A stretch of 64,000 nucleotides of DNA from Xanthomonas phaseoli pv. phaseoli (GCA_022749655.1 CP094243.1:5125419-5189418), one strand, 5' to 3'; positions 9,917 through 23,279 are shown, numbered from the stretch's first letter. Program-made: numbers and translations. The notes: a model not told the origin generated them from the sequence alone.

Positions 9917-10003
9917 ATGAGCATCACCGACCACCGCTGCGCGCAAGCAAGCGTGCTGCACGCTGTTATCCGCATCACCGACCTTGCGGGCATGCACGCA
10001 TGA
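9917..10003 (+). CDS. Short ORF overlapping the glpF start
   Basis: A 28-codon frame (MSITDHRCAQASVLHAVIRI, then TDLAGMHA) starts at 9917 with GGAGGG about 10 bases upstream. Its stop overlaps the glpF ATG as ATGA. It could be a leader peptide coupling translation to glpF, a misplaced glpF N-terminus, or chance. No homology is recognised. Confidence 0.3.
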   Translation: MSITDHRCAQASVLHAVIRITDLAGMHA

Positions 10004-10821
10004 GCCGGCAACTCATGGGTGAGTTGATCTCCGAGGCGGTCGCGATGTTCATCATCATCGCGCTCGGCGATTCGGTGGCGGCGATGTACATCCTGTACGA
10101 CCCCAGCCCCTATCAAAACGCCTATTGGGGCGTATGTATCGCCTGGGGCCTGGCGGTGACGCTGGCGATCTACGTGACCGGCTCGGTGTCCGGTACGCAC
10201 GCCAATCCGGCGGTCACGCTGGCGCTGGCGCTGTTCCGCGGCTTTTCCTGGAAGAAGGTAGTGCCCTACTGGGTCGCGCAGGTGATCGGCGCATTCCTGG
10301 GCGCAGCCATCGTCTATCAGTTGTACGGGCCGGTGATCGATCACTTCAACCAGGTGCAGCAGCTCACCCGCGAAGCCGGCGGCGCAGCCGGGGTGTTCTT
10401 CACCGCACCGGGGTTGGCGGTCACGCCGATGCATGCGCTGGTCGACCAGATCATCATCACCGCGTTCCTGATCTTCGGCATCTTCGCCATCACCGAGCAG
10501 TTCAACGAGGCCGCACCGACTGCCAACTCCGGCGCGTTGATGATCGGCTTGCTGGTCGCCACGCTGGGCGCGTCGATGGGCTATCTGGAAGCCTGGGCGA
10601 TGAATCCGGCGCGCGACTTCGGCCCGCGCCTGTTCGCGTATTTCGCCGGCTGGGGCGAGGCCGCGTTGCCGGCCAAGGACAACTATTGGTGGATCCCGAT
10701 CGCTGGCCCGTTGATCGGTGGGCCGATCGGCGCGCTGGCCTATCAGTGGCTGATCCTGCCATTCCTGCCGGCGCGGGTGCGCCATCTGCAGGGTGGCGGC
10801 AAACCACTCGATCCACTGTGA
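10000..10821 (+). CDS. glpF: Glycerol uptake facilitator (aquaglyceroporin)
   Basis: Inner-membrane MIP channel for passive glycerol entry, with GlpK trapping the product. The 273-aa protein begins MSRQLMGELISEAVAMFIII. The two pore half-helices carry NPA motifs, GTHANPAVTLAL and AMNPARDFGPRLF. The Asp after the second NPA-Arg (NPARD) is the feature separating glycerol facilitators from water-specific aquaporins. Six hydrophobic segments are visible. It follows glpD and precedes glpK. Confidence 0.93.
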   Translation: MSRQLMGELISEAVAMFIIIALGDSVAAMYILYDPSPYQNAYWGVCIAWGLAVTLAIYVTGSVSGTHANPAVTLALALFRGFSWKKVVPYWVAQVIGAFLGAAIVYQLYGPVIDHFNQVQQLTREAGGAAGVFFTAPGLAVTPMHALVDQIIITAFLIFGIFAITEQFNEAAPTANSGALMIGLLVATLGASMGYLEAWAMNPARDFGPRLFAYFAGWGEAALPAKDNYWWIPIAGPLIGGPIGALAYQWLILPFLPARVRHLQGGGKPLDPL

Positions 10822-10885
10822 TGGTGCTGCGCGAAGTCAACGATCACTCTGGCCACGCATGACGTTATCTGTGGCCAAACCCTGA

Positions 10886-12460
<1,575 letters not shown>

Positions 12461-12480
12461 CACGGGCCTCGCCCACACGA

Positions 12481-12506
12481 CAGCGCCCACCATGAGGTGG
12501 GCGCTG
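12481..12506 (+). terminator. Strong hairpin after glpK
   Basis: CAGCGCCCACC and GGTGGGCGCTG form a perfect 11-bp stem with loop ATGA, 20 bp after the glpK stop. It lies between convergent glpK and the SnoaL-like gene. There is no clear U-tract, but the stem is long and GC-rich enough to block transcription from either side. Confidence 0.7.
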
Positions 12507-12575
12507 TGACGAGCGAATCCTCTACGTCGAGGACACACGCAAGGCTAGGCAACGCAGCCTGGTGTGCAGCAGTGA

Positions 12576-13088
12576 TTACTGGCCGCCGGTGCTGGCACGG
12601 CCAGCGATGGTATCCGGGTCCCAATGTTCCTTGATCAGACCGTTCTCGATCCGGAACATGTCGAACCACGTGGTGGTGTACGTGGTGCCGGGCTTGTTGG
12701 GGTTGGGCAAGGTGCGCACCGACACCAGGGTGACCAGATCGCCATCGGCGGTGATGGCGACCAAGGGCAGTTGCACCCGCGGCTGCACCGGCGTCGGCTT
12801 CACGAACGCGGTCAGGAAGGCGATGAAGGCGTCGCGTCCATTGGCCACGTTCGGATTGTGCTGGATGTAGTTCTTGTCCATGTACATCGGCGCGTACTGC
12901 ACCTGGCCAGCTTCGAACACGGTGCGCCAGAAATCGTAGACCAGCCGCTTGTTGGCAGTTTCATACCAGGTGCTGCCGAGCAGCATCTTCTGATGATTCG
13001 GATTGGCCGTCACCGCGGTCTGCGCGAACGCGGCCATTGGCGCGACCAGCATGACCAGCAACAAGGCACGGGAGAGCAACTTCTTCAT
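12576..13088 (-). CDS. Secreted SnoaL/NTF2-like protein
   Basis: 170-aa predicted periplasmic or secreted protein. The start MKKLLSRALLLVMLVAPMAA has AGGAG seven bases upstream and is a clear Sec signal peptide, with likely cleavage after AFA before QTAVTANPN. The mature part (NKRLVYDFWRTVFEAGQV, KNYIQHNPNVANGRDAFIAF, TWFDMFRIENGLIKEHWD) has the pattern of the SnoaL-like cone fold in NTF2-superfamily polyketide cyclases and uncharacterised secreted relatives. No partner or substrate is evident. It converges with glpK. Confidence 0.75.
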   Translation of the reverse strand: MKKLLSRALLLVMLVAPMAAFAQTAVTANPNHQKMLLGSTWYETANKRLVYDFWRTVFEAGQVQYAPMYMDKNYIQHNPNVANGRDAFIAFLTAFVKPTPVQPRVQLPLVAITADGDLVTLVSVRTLPNPNKPGTTYTTTWFDMFRIENGLIKEHWDPDTIAGRASTGGQ

Positions 13089-13344
13089 GGAGTACTCCTG
13101 GGTGGAGAGTGGCATTGCGCTCATCGGAGAGGCCAGCAACGTGTCCGTTGAGCGGGGGAAGACGCGTGCGTGTGCACAGCTGCATGAACGCGTCATCGCC
13201 ACCCTACCGGGGCCGTTGATTGGCCCGCTAGACGCCTGAAAATGTACCTGGGCACTTGCGCAACAGTTAGTGAGAAAAACATCACCGGTATGGTGGCCAC
13301 CCGCGTGCCGTGCCCCACGTGCTGGATGGACGAGCGTGTGCAGA

Positions 13345-14647
13345 ATTTTGTGTAACCGTGGTTTGGGTTACCGCTGAGGAAGTCGCCCCTCGAACTGGAT
13401 CGTAAAGCGGTTCAGCGCAGCCTTCCAGTCGCGGATCGGCAGCGTCCATTTCTTGGTGATGTTGCGCAGAGCCAGGTAGAACAGTTTCATCAAGGCTTCG
13501 TCGCTGGGGAACGCGCCGCGGTTCTTGGTCAGCTTGCGCAGGCTCATGTTGACCGACTCGATGGCGTTGGTCGTATAGATCACCTTGCGGATCTCCGGTG
13601 GGTAGTCGAAGAACGGGATCAGTCGTGACCAATTGCGCCGCCATGACTGGCTGATGGGCGGGTACTGGGCGTCCCACTTGGCCTCGAACTCGGTCAGTGC
13701 CTGCTCGGCCTCCTCGACGGTGGCGCAGGCGTAAATGCGCTTGAGATCGGCGGCAACCTCGGCGCGGCGTTTCCACGAGACGTAGTTCAGGCTGTGCCGC
13801 ACCATGTGCACGATGCACAGCTGCACGGTGGTCTGCGGGAACACCGCCTCGATCGCCTCGGGAAACCCCTTCAGGCCATCGACGCAGGCAATGAAGATGT
13901 CCTGCACCCCGCGGTTGCGTAGCTCCGTCACGACTTGCAGCCAAAACTTGGCACCCTCGGCCTGCGCCAGCCATAGGCCCAGCACTTCCTTCTCGCCGCC
14001 CATGGTGATGCCGATGGCCAGGTACACCGCCTTGACCCGCACCGCGCCCTCGCGCACTTTGACGTGGATGCAGTCCAGATAGACGATCGGATAGACCGGA
14101 TCCAGTGGCCGCGCCTGCCACGCCTTGACCTCCTCGACGACCGCATCGGTGACTGAGGAAATCAGACTCGGCGACACCTCGGTGCCGTACATCTCCTCCA
14201 GGTGCGACTGGATCTCGCGCACGGTCATGCCGCGCGCGTACAACGACAAGATCTTGTCATCGAAGCCGGCCCAGCGGGTCTGGTGCTTGGGGATCAGCTG
14301 TGGCGCGAAGCTGCCGTGGCGATCACGCGGAATCTCGATCGGCAGCTCGCCGAACTCGCCCTTGAGCGTCTTGCGGCTGCGTCCGTTGCGCGTGTTGCCG
14401 GCCGCGTTGGCGACCGGCTCATGCTTGTCATGACCGAGGTGTTCGGTCATCTCCGCGTCCAGCGCCCGCTCCACCAACCGCTTGGTCAGCTGCTTGAGCA
14501 GGCCGTTCTCGCCGATCAGATCCTCGGGTTTGGTGTAGTTGACCAACAGGCTGCTAAGCAGCTCGTCGGGTACCTCATGTGTGCGTGGGCTCATGGTGTC
14601 TCCGGGTTAGGTGGCAGTCTCCTGCCTGTGGCCCGGTTACACAAAAT
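13345..14647 (-). mobile_element. IS256-family insertion sequence
   Basis: A single transposase gene flanked by inverted repeats. The terminal 13 bp, ATTTTGTGTAACC at 13345-13357, is matched by its complement at 14635-14647. The length of about 1.3 kb fits IS256. I could not see a target duplication next to these ends (left flank GTGTGCAGA, right flank CTAGGACAC), so either the ends are misplaced by a few bases or the flank has changed since insertion. Confidence 0.85.
13368..14594 (-). CDS. IS256-family transposase
   Basis: 408-aa Mutator-type DDE transposase. It begins MSPRTHEVPDELLSSLLVNY. The family landmarks are VYLDCIHVKVREG (first Asp), IFIACVDGLKGFPEAI (second Asp), the CIVHMVRHS segment, and TTNAIESVNMSLRK (Glu). 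A central ARGMTVREIQSHLEEMYG helix-turn-helix is typical. The frame is intact, so the element could still be active. It fills nearly the whole space between the inverted repeats. Confidence 0.93.
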   Translation of the reverse strand: MSPRTHEVPDELLSSLLVNYTKPEDLIGENGLLKQLTKRLVERALDAEMTEHLGHDKHEPVANAAGNTRNGRSRKTLKGEFGELPIEIPRDRHGSFAPQLIPKHQTRWAGFDDKILSLYARGMTVREIQSHLEEMYGTEVSPSLISSVTDAVVEEVKAWQARPLDPVYPIVYLDCIHVKVREGAVRVKAVYLAIGITMGGEKEVLGLWLAQAEGAKFWLQVVTELRNRGVQDIFIACVDGLKGFPEAIEAVFPQTTVQLCIVHMVRHSLNYVSWKRRAEVAADLKRIYACATVEEAEQALTEFEAKWDAQYPPISQSWRRNWSRLIPFFDYPPEIRKVIYTTNAIESVNMSLRKLTKNRGAFPSDEALMKLFYLALRNITKKWTLPIRDWKAALNRFTIQFEGRLPQR

Positions 14648-14874
14648 CTAGGACACGCCCGGATGGACCGGGTGTTGCGATTGAGCGGGCGTCGGCTGCC
14701 ACGGAAGCAACGCATGTGCGCTGACGGGTGTCATGCAAGCCGGTATGTGGAAGCCTGTTGTGCGCACGCATCGCATGTCTGGAGCCAAGGCGGCATTGAA
14801 TCCTTACTGCCACCGTGCGCGATGATGGAGATTCGTTAGGCGGTGTCTGGCGTTAAGCAATCACCGACGCCCCA

Positions 14875-17040
<2,166 letters not shown>

Positions 17041-17582
17041 CAGAAGCGACCAACCGAACGACGTCACTCAATCGCTGTGCGCGTTGTAGAGAGAAGCATC
17101 TGCAGACTTGCTGCAGACCCTTGCCCGCCAACCGTCACAGGACACGCTGCAAGTACGTCCACGCAAGCTTCGTGGCGGCGTCCACGCCACCAATGGTTCT
17201 GCGACGGTGAGCGGCTACGGACCAGGCGAGTGGTCCGGCCTGTCAGTGCAATCGACAGGCGACGCCCGCTCGCGGTGCAGCGGCGTCTGCGTATCAGGAG
17301 CATCCCACATCAAACTGCCGACAAACGTCCTGGCGCGGTGGCCTTGCCGATGGCGGGACCGTTGGCGGCATGGATGCCGCCATCGAGGCTCCCTGGAGGG
17401 ATGCACGGCGTGCTCCGCGAGCGGTGAGGCACCGCACGCTCGACTCACCAGGCTTCCGGCTGCATCTGAGAAAAGCCATGCCAGGCCTACACAAGTGACC
17501 AAGGCGAATAGGCTCAGCCCAGACCGTCATCCTGCAGCGATGGAGAGGCAGAACCAGCCACTCCATCACCAAGCCATTGCGC
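17041..17582. other. Intergenic region between pobR and vdh
   Basis: About 540 bp between convergent genes with no convincing coding frame. It contains one perfect 18-nt inverted repeat, GGCGGCATGGATGCCGCC at 17364-17381, which could form a short hairpin. Confidence 0.5.
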
Positions 17583-19063
17583 TCAGAACGGATACTGCGG
17601 CACGTCGCTCTTGATGGTCAGCCACTGCCAGTGCGTGTACTGCTCACAATCGGCCGGGCCGCCCACACTGGTGCCGTTGCCTGATGCACCGGTGCCGCCG
17701 AATGGATTGACGACCTCATCAGCCACCGTCTGGTCGTTGATATGCAGCAGGCCGGTGTGCAACTTCTCACCCAGGGCCAGCGCGCGCGCGACCGATGCCG
17801 ACAGGATGCCTGCCGCAAGCCCGTACTCGCCTTGGTTGGCCAGCTCGGCCGCTTCGTCGTCGGTGTCGAACACGGTGATGTTGATCACTGGCCCGAACAC
17901 TTCTTCGTCGAACGCGCGCATGCCCGGGCGCACGTTGGACAACACGGTGGGCGCGTAGAACAGGCCTTCATGGGTGGCGCCAGCTTCCACGACCGCGCCG
18001 GCTGCCACGCTATCGCCGACGATGTCGACGACGCGCTGCAGCTGGCGTTGGTCGATGATCGGGCCCAACGCCACGGTGCCGCTGACCGGGTCGCCCACCG
18101 GCAAATGGCGCGCTTTGTCGGCCAACCGTTGGGTCAGTGCCTGCGCCACATTGCGGTGCACCAGCACACGCCCGGTCGCCATGCAGATCTGGCCCTGGTG
18201 CATATAGGCACCGAATGCGACCGCCGAGGCAGCCTTGTCCAGATCCGCGTCGTCGAGCACGATCACTGCGTTGTTCCCCCAAGTTCCAGCGAGACTTTCT
18301 TCAGGTGGCGTCCGGCAATTTCGCCGATGCGGCGGCCGGCGGCCGTGGAACCGGTGAACGCAATCATCGGAACATCCGGCGATTCCACCAGCGCCTGACC
18401 AATCGGCGCATCGCCATGCAACACGTGCAGCAAGCCCTTCGGCAGGCCGGCGTCTTCGAGCACCTGCGCGATGATCACACCGCCGGTGTAGGGCGTGCGC
18501 GGGTCGGGTTTGAGAATCACCGCATTGCCCATCGCCAGCGCCGGCGCCACCGAGCGCAGCGACAGAATCAACGGAAAATTGAACGGCGAAATCACCCCGA
18601 TCACGCCCAACGGCAGGCGGCGTGCGAGGCTGAGTTGGCCGGATGCCGTCGGCAACATCTGGCCGCTGGCCTGTAGCGGCATGGCAGCGGCCTGCTGGTA
18701 GAACACCACCGATTCGTCCACCTCGCGTTGGGCCTTGGGCAGGATGCCGCCGGTTTCGCGCGCAATCAGCAAGGTGGCTTCGGCGCTGCGTGCCTGCATC
18801 GCCTGCGCAGCACGATGAAACACGGCCGCGCGTTCGCGCGGCGGTGTTGCGGCCCAGGCACGCTGCGCTTGCTTGGCCTGTGCGATGGCAGCGGCGACAT
18901 CGGCCAGGTCGGCCTTGCCGACTTCATGCAGCAAGGCGCCGGTTGCCGGCTCGTGGATGGACAAGCTGCCGCCGCGACCGGGCACCCAGTCGCCATTGAA
19001 GATGCAGCCATGCCACGCCGGCGTGTCGGTCGCAGCGGCGGCTGCGCTGGAAAGAGCATTCAT
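17583..19063 (-). pseudogene. vdh: Vanillin/benzaldehyde-type aldehyde dehydrogenase, frameshifted here
   Basis: NAD(P)-dependent aldehyde dehydrogenase oxidising an aromatic aldehyde (vanillin, 4-hydroxybenzaldehyde or similar) to the acid. The start MNALSSAAAAATDTPAWHGC has AGGAGG eight bases upstream. The segments ASGQMLPTASGQLSLARRLP and GVISPFNFPLILSLRSVAP resemble benzaldehyde/vanillin dehydrogenases. At a C5 run (18276-18280) one base is missing: the first frame ends LELGGTTQ, while the second resumes in NNAVIVLDDADLDKAASAVA with the catalytic Cys in YMHQGQICMATGR and ends at 17583. Restored length about 493 aa. Next to the coniferyl-alcohol dehydrogenase gene. It may correspond to the aldehyde dehydrogenase of the mol cluster. 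Confidence 0.85.
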
Positions 19064-19093
19064 GGTCTAGCCTCCTGCTAAAGCGTGTAGGGA

Positions 19094-19861
19094 TTACAGC
19101 GTGGTGGAAGCCAGCCCGCCATCGATCGGCAGGGTGATGCCGTTGATCCAGCGGGCAGCGTCGGATGCGAGAAACACGATGCCCTCGGCCACTTCATCGG
19201 CATAGGCCGGGCGGGTCATGCGCTTGGCGTCTGCCTTGACCCGTTCCTCGCCGAGCATGGCGGCAAAATCGCCCAGGATCGGGGTGAACACCGGACCCGG
19301 AGACACGTTGTTCACGCGCACGCCGTGGTCGGCGAACCAGGGCCGCGATTGCAGCAAAGTCCACACGATCAACGCCTCCTTGAAGTATTGGTAGCAGGTG
19401 TCGTGCGCTACCGGATGCGCCGCCAGCCACGCGCTGCCGCTGTCGAAGCTGTCGGTTGCCGCCAGCTGCTTGTGCAGCTCCAGACGCTGCGGCCATTCGG
19501 CGCCCAGGATCGAGGCGACATTGATGATGGAACCGCCAGAAACGATGCGTGGCAGCAGCCCCTGGGTCAGGTGGCGCAAGCCCAGATAGTTCACCCGCGC
19601 CACCACATCCAGCGGCGCGGTGCCCGGCACGCCGGCAATGTTTGCCAGGGCATCGATGTGATCCGGCAAGGCCTTCACCAAGGCATCGATGGATGCCGGG
19701 TCGCCGAGATCGGCCTGATGAAAGCCGTGCAGTGTCATCTGCACGGGCATGCGATCGACGCCGATCACCTTGGCGCCGTGAAACCGTGCCAGCCGTGCGA
19801 CCTCCGCGCCAATGCCCGACGCCACGCCGGTCACCACGATCGTCTTGTTCTGCAAATTCAT
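19094..19861 (-). CDS. calA: Coniferyl-alcohol dehydrogenase (SDR family)
   Basis: Short-chain dehydrogenase of 255 aa, closely resembling the Pseudomonas coniferyl-alcohol dehydrogenase CalA, which oxidises coniferyl alcohol to the aldehyde with NAD. Seen: the Rossmann motif TGVASGIGAEVAR, NIAGVPGTAPLDVVARVNYL, SILGAEWPQRLELHKQLA, catalytic YQYFK in CYQYFKEALIVW, and the C-terminal GITLPIDGGLAST. I chose the second ATG (MNLQNK) because GGAGG lies six bases before it; the alternative ATG at 19867 would abut the site. In Xanthomonas citri the equivalent belongs to the mol monolignol genes, from memory. Confidence 0.85.
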   Translation of the reverse strand: MNLQNKTIVVTGVASGIGAEVARLARFHGAKVIGVDRMPVQMTLHGFHQADLGDPASIDALVKALPDHIDALANIAGVPGTAPLDVVARVNYLGLRHLTQGLLPRIVSGGSIINVASILGAEWPQRLELHKQLAATDSFDSGSAWLAAHPVAHDTCYQYFKEALIVWTLLQSRPWFADHGVRVNNVSPGPVFTPILGDFAAMLGEERVKADAKRMTRPAYADEVAEGIVFLASDAARWINGITLPIDGGLASTTL

Positions 19862-19894
19862 TGCCATCCTCCGAAGGAGCCAGCCGTGCCGGCG

Positions 19895-20922
19895 CTAGAA
19901 CACATGGACATACTCGAAATTGACGTTGTTGCCGGACGCGGCATTCCTGACTTCCACCGGTAGATAGACGTTGGCGAACAGGATGTTTTTTGCATCAAAA
20001 GCCCACACGCCACCCGGCCCTGCATAGAACGCGCGTTGACGGCTATCCGGCACGCGCTGGTCGTTGGTGCGGTTGTCGCGGAACTGGGTCAGGTAGTACG
20101 CATTGATGCCCAGCCGCAGCTTCGGTGCCACGTCCCAGGACGTGGCGAAATTGATCCATCCCGCATCGCCTGCCTGACCATCGCGGAAGTCGAAGCCTGG
20201 CGGCAAGTTCGGACGGCGCTCGCTGCGGAAGTTGTAGATGTAGTTGATGCGTGCACTGACTTCCCAACTGGGCGTGGGAAGCACCGTGAATGCGTAGCTT
20301 GGAATAAGCGACCAGTAACCGGAGCTCTGGTTGAGATCGCGATGGCCGTCTTACTTGCCGATCGGTGCCACGGCGTCGAATTCGAACCGCTGCGAGAACA
20401 CCGCTCGCTCGTTGCGTATCACCGGTGGCATTTGCAGGTACGGTCCGAACGTCACATCCCCACGCCGGCGCCATTGTCGCGCAGCGTGGCAATGCTGTTG
20501 CGGCCGAAAGACGCATCCAGATTGACCAGCGGCACCAGCGCAGTGATGCCCAGCGACCCGCCGAATAATCGATACGGCGTGACGTAAGCGAACTGGGTCA
20601 GCAGCACGGTGGAATCGATCCGCGGGTTGTCGAACACCCGGATATCGTTGCCACGGGCGTCCTTGATGGCATCCAGCGCGTTGTGCCGCAGGTAGGTGAC
20701 GACCGCCAGGCCTGGCGTGGTGCTGGTGAAGCCATCCAGGAAACTGGTGCCCCCGGTATTGATGCCATTGGTCAGCGCCGCGCTCTGTGGCGCACTTTGC
20801 GCAGGCGCCGCGCCCGTCGCCAAGCCTGCCGCCAGGCCGAGCAACGCGCGCAGCCGCCAACCTGCCGCCACACCCGCACCACGCGTCACCGATGATTCAA
20901 TCACTGCAGAGATCTCCCGCAT
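19895..20922 (-). pseudogene. MetA-pathway (phenol degradation) outer-membrane protein, broken
   Basis: Belongs to the family annotated as putative MetA-pathway of phenol degradation: beta-barrel proteins found beside aromatic catabolic genes and thought to pass hydrophobic substrates. The start MREISAVIESSVTRG leads to a signal-like region ending APAQSAPQS. Visible blocks are GINTGGTSFLDGFTSTTPGL, FGGSLGITALVPLVNLDASF, VTFGPYLQMPPVIRNERAVF and, later, NYIYNFRSERRPNLPPGF. There are two lesions: a missing base in a CCCC run (20458-20461) after DNGAGVG, and an in-frame TAA at 20351-20353 directly after VAPIGK, beyond which the same frame continues to 19895. The stop looks like a TAC-to-TAA change and is not a homopolymer error. 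Confidence 0.75.
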
Positions 20923-21049
20923 TGGAAAGGAACGCGGTGCGTGCCACATCACCAACGTCAGGCAAGCGCGCGCGCCGCGTGACGCACAGCGTGCAGTGGA
21001 AACGTTCGTTGAGAATCGCTGCCGGGGACAGGCCGCCGACGGAGGCGGG

Positions 21050-21526
21050 TTACGGCGTGTCCAGACGATCCAGACGGTCCAGGGCGCGCAACAACGGCGC
21101 TTCGCTGGAACCGAGCACGGCGCTGAGTTGCTGTTCCATGCGCAGCACTTCGGCCTCGGCGGCGGTCAGCAGCGCAGCGCCGGCCGCGGTCAGCGAAAGG
21201 TGCTGCATGCGCCGGTCCTGCCGCCCACGCACCTGCCGCAGCAGGCGACGCTTGACCAGCCTGGCCACCACGATCGCCAGATTCGGCGGCGACACGTGCA
21301 GCACATCGCCGATCTGGCGCTGGTTGATGCCCGGGTTGCCATCCACCAGCATCAGCAGCGAGAAGTCGACCGGCTTGAGATCGAACGCGGCCACGCACTC
21401 CTGAAACATCCGCCGCACCATCAACTCGGTGCGGGTGATGCGATACCCCAGCAACCGCAGCAGCCGCGCCTGATCCACCGTGGTGACGGCATCGGGCAAG
21501 GGCGCAGCAAGGGCGGTGACGGGCAT
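21050..21526 (-). CDS. MarR-family regulator
   Basis: 158-aa MarR-type repressor. The start MPVTALAAPLPDAVTTVDQA is used. The winged helix is FDLKPVDFSLLMLVDGNPGI, then NQRQIGDVLHVSPPNLAIVV, and the wing VRGRQDRRMQHLSLTAAGAA. It sits among the alcohol and aldehyde dehydrogenases, the MetA-type porin and the aromatic MFS transporter, so it probably controls them in response to a hydroxycinnamyl compound, like the MolR/FerR-type MarR proteins. The effector is not deducible from the sequence. Confidence 0.8.
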   Translation of the reverse strand: MPVTALAAPLPDAVTTVDQARLLRLLGYRITRTELMVRRMFQECVAAFDLKPVDFSLLMLVDGNPGINQRQIGDVLHVSPPNLAIVVARLVKRRLLRQVRGRQDRRMQHLSLTAAGAALLTAAEAEVLRMEQQLSAVLGSSEAPLLRALDRLDRLDTP

Positions 21527-22019
21527 GGCGGTTCTCGCGACTGAGGCAGCGGGCGGACCGGTACGCGCAATGCGCCGCATCCGCAACGCCGATCGACGGC
21601 GTGCATCGCATTGTAGACGCCACCGGGCCTGCCGATGTGGTCGGACACGCTGCCGGTGCACGCGCCGCCGGCGTGTCAGCCAGGCCACCCTGCCACGCAC
21701 GCAGCGTGCAACGGCGGACCAGCGCTGCGGCGGATGGGGGCGGCGATGATCCGGGCAAGGCTGAGACATGGTTCCAGTCGGCAAGTGATTGCGTTCCTGA
21801 ACAGTTATTGATCATAACTACATTGCCAAGCTGCAGCGCAGCATGGTCGCGCTCGCTAGCAGCCAGCGCTCGCGGGCATGGCGGCCACGGGCGCAGCCAG
21901 GACGCAGGCGCATCGCATGGACGCGTGGCGCCTCTGTCCAGGGGGCACGATGATCGGCACACACGATGCACCGTGCGCATGATCGCGACGGCTATCGGCT
22001 CACTGCCTGTGCAGCCCGC
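21527..22019. other. Intergenic region upstream of the MarR gene
   Basis: About 490 bp without a convincing gene. It contains GTTATTGATCATAAC at 21804-21818, an inverted repeat with arms GTTAT/ATAAC in otherwise GC-rich DNA. This is a possible MarR-type operator, but it lies nearly 280 bp upstream of the MarR start. Confidence 0.4.
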
Positions 22020-23279
22020 TCAGGGCAGCCAGAGCTTTTCCAGATCGCGGAAGCCCCAGTCGGCAGGACTTTCCATCTGCGCGATGCGGTCATGGCAGTC
22101 CGGACGCGACAGGTCGATGTCCTGCACCAACACGTGGCTGCGCAGCTTGGCCGAATAGAACACGCGCACCTTGGGCTTGAGCAGCGCATCGGGCGTCTGT
22201 TCGATCACCACCGCAAGTTTTTGCGACTCCAGCCGCACCAGCGAGCCGACCGGATAAATGCCCAGCCGGCGCACGAAGGCCTGGAACACCACCGGGTCGA
22301 AATGGCCTTTCCAGGAGGCCATTTGCTTGAGCGATTCGGCCGGATCCCAACCGCGTTTGTAGGGGCGGTCCGAGCTGATGGCGTCGTAGACATCGCAGAC
22401 CGCCCCCATCCGCGACATCAACGAAATCTTCTCGCCCACCAATTGATTCGGGTAGCCGCTGCCGTCCATCTTTTCGTGGTGATGCAGCGCGATTTCCAGC
22501 ACCACCGCGTTCTGCACGCCGCCGGCCACCAGCAGCCGATGGCCGTCCAGCGGATGCTGGCGCATGATCTCCATCTCTTCGTTGGTGAGCCGGCCAGGCT
22601 TGTTGAGAATTTCCAACGGTGTCACCGCCTTGCCCATGTCGTGCAGCAGGCCGCCCATCGCCGCTTCCACCACCTGCGATTCGGGCAGGCCGAGCTGGCG
22701 CGCTAAACCGCTCATCAGCCCCGCCACGGCCATCGAATGCAGATAGGTGTAATCGTCGGCAGTCTTGAGCCGCGCCACGCTGATCAGGGCTTGCGGATGC
22801 CGCAGCACCGAGTCGTTGATGGCTTCCACCAGCGGCATGGCCGCTTCCGTGTCGACGGTGCGCCCCAGCCGCACATCGCGGAACATCGCCTCGACCATGT
22901 CGCGGCCGTCTTCGAAGATGCGGCGTGCGCGTACCACCTCCGCTTCGATGCCGACCTGTGCGGTCACGCTGTTGGTGCGCACGCCACGCGGCGCGGCGGC
23001 AGGCTCCGGCGGTTCGGGCGCCGCAGGTGCCGGGGCAGGCGCCGGGCTCGGCGGCACGGCCGGTGCGGCGGACGCGCCGGAGCTCGTGGGCGCCTCCACA
23101 TCCAGCCCGCGCTCGGTGTCGATCACCAGCTGCTCGATGCGGCTGTCGTGGATCTTCTCCACATCGTCGGAATCGACCAGAAACGATGTCTTCCAGAACG
23201 GATGGTGCACCCACGCACCCAGCAGCTTGCACACGTACATGCCGGGACGGAGTTGATCTGAGTCGATGGTTCTGAGCAT
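22020..23279 (-). CDS. HD-GYP domain cyclic-di-GMP phosphodiesterase
   Basis: 419-aa protein with an N-terminal DUF3391 region (MLRTIDSDQLRPGMYVCKLL), a Pro/Ala-rich linker (residues ~75-100) and a C-terminal HD-GYP domain. The domain keeps the HD pair in GGLLHDMGKAVTPLEILNKP, the HHHEKMDGSGYPNQL motif that gives the name, and DVYDAISSDRPYKRGW. HD-GYP proteins degrade cyclic-di-GMP; this architecture is the DUF3391-HD-GYP type and lacks the receiver domain of RpfG. The start ATG at 23279 begins the conserved region; there is no strong ribosome-binding site. Confidence 0.9.
   Translation of the reverse strand: MLRTIDSDQLRPGMYVCKLLGAWVHHPFWKTSFLVDSDDVEKIHDSRIEQLVIDTERGLDVEAPTSSGASAAPAVPPSPAPAPAPAAPEPPEPAAAPRGVRTNSVTAQVGIEAEVVRARRIFEDGRDMVEAMFRDVRLGRTVDTEAAMPLVEAINDSVLRHPQALISVARLKTADDYTYLHSMAVAGLMSGLARQLGLPESQVVEAAMGGLLHDMGKAVTPLEILNKPGRLTNEEMEIMRQHPLDGHRLLVAGGVQNAVVLEIALHHHEKMDGSGYPNQLVGEKISLMSRMGAVCDVYDAISSDRPYKRGWDPAESLKQMASWKGHFDPVVFQAFVRRLGIYPVGSLVRLESQKLAVVIEQTPDALLKPKVRVFYSAKLRSHVLVQDIDLSRPDCHDRIAQMESPADWGFRDLEKLWLP

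Noticed and set aside
17108..17614. A 168-codon frame between pobR and vdh
   Set aside because: Low-complexity composition, no homology, no ribosome-binding site; overlaps the vdh end.
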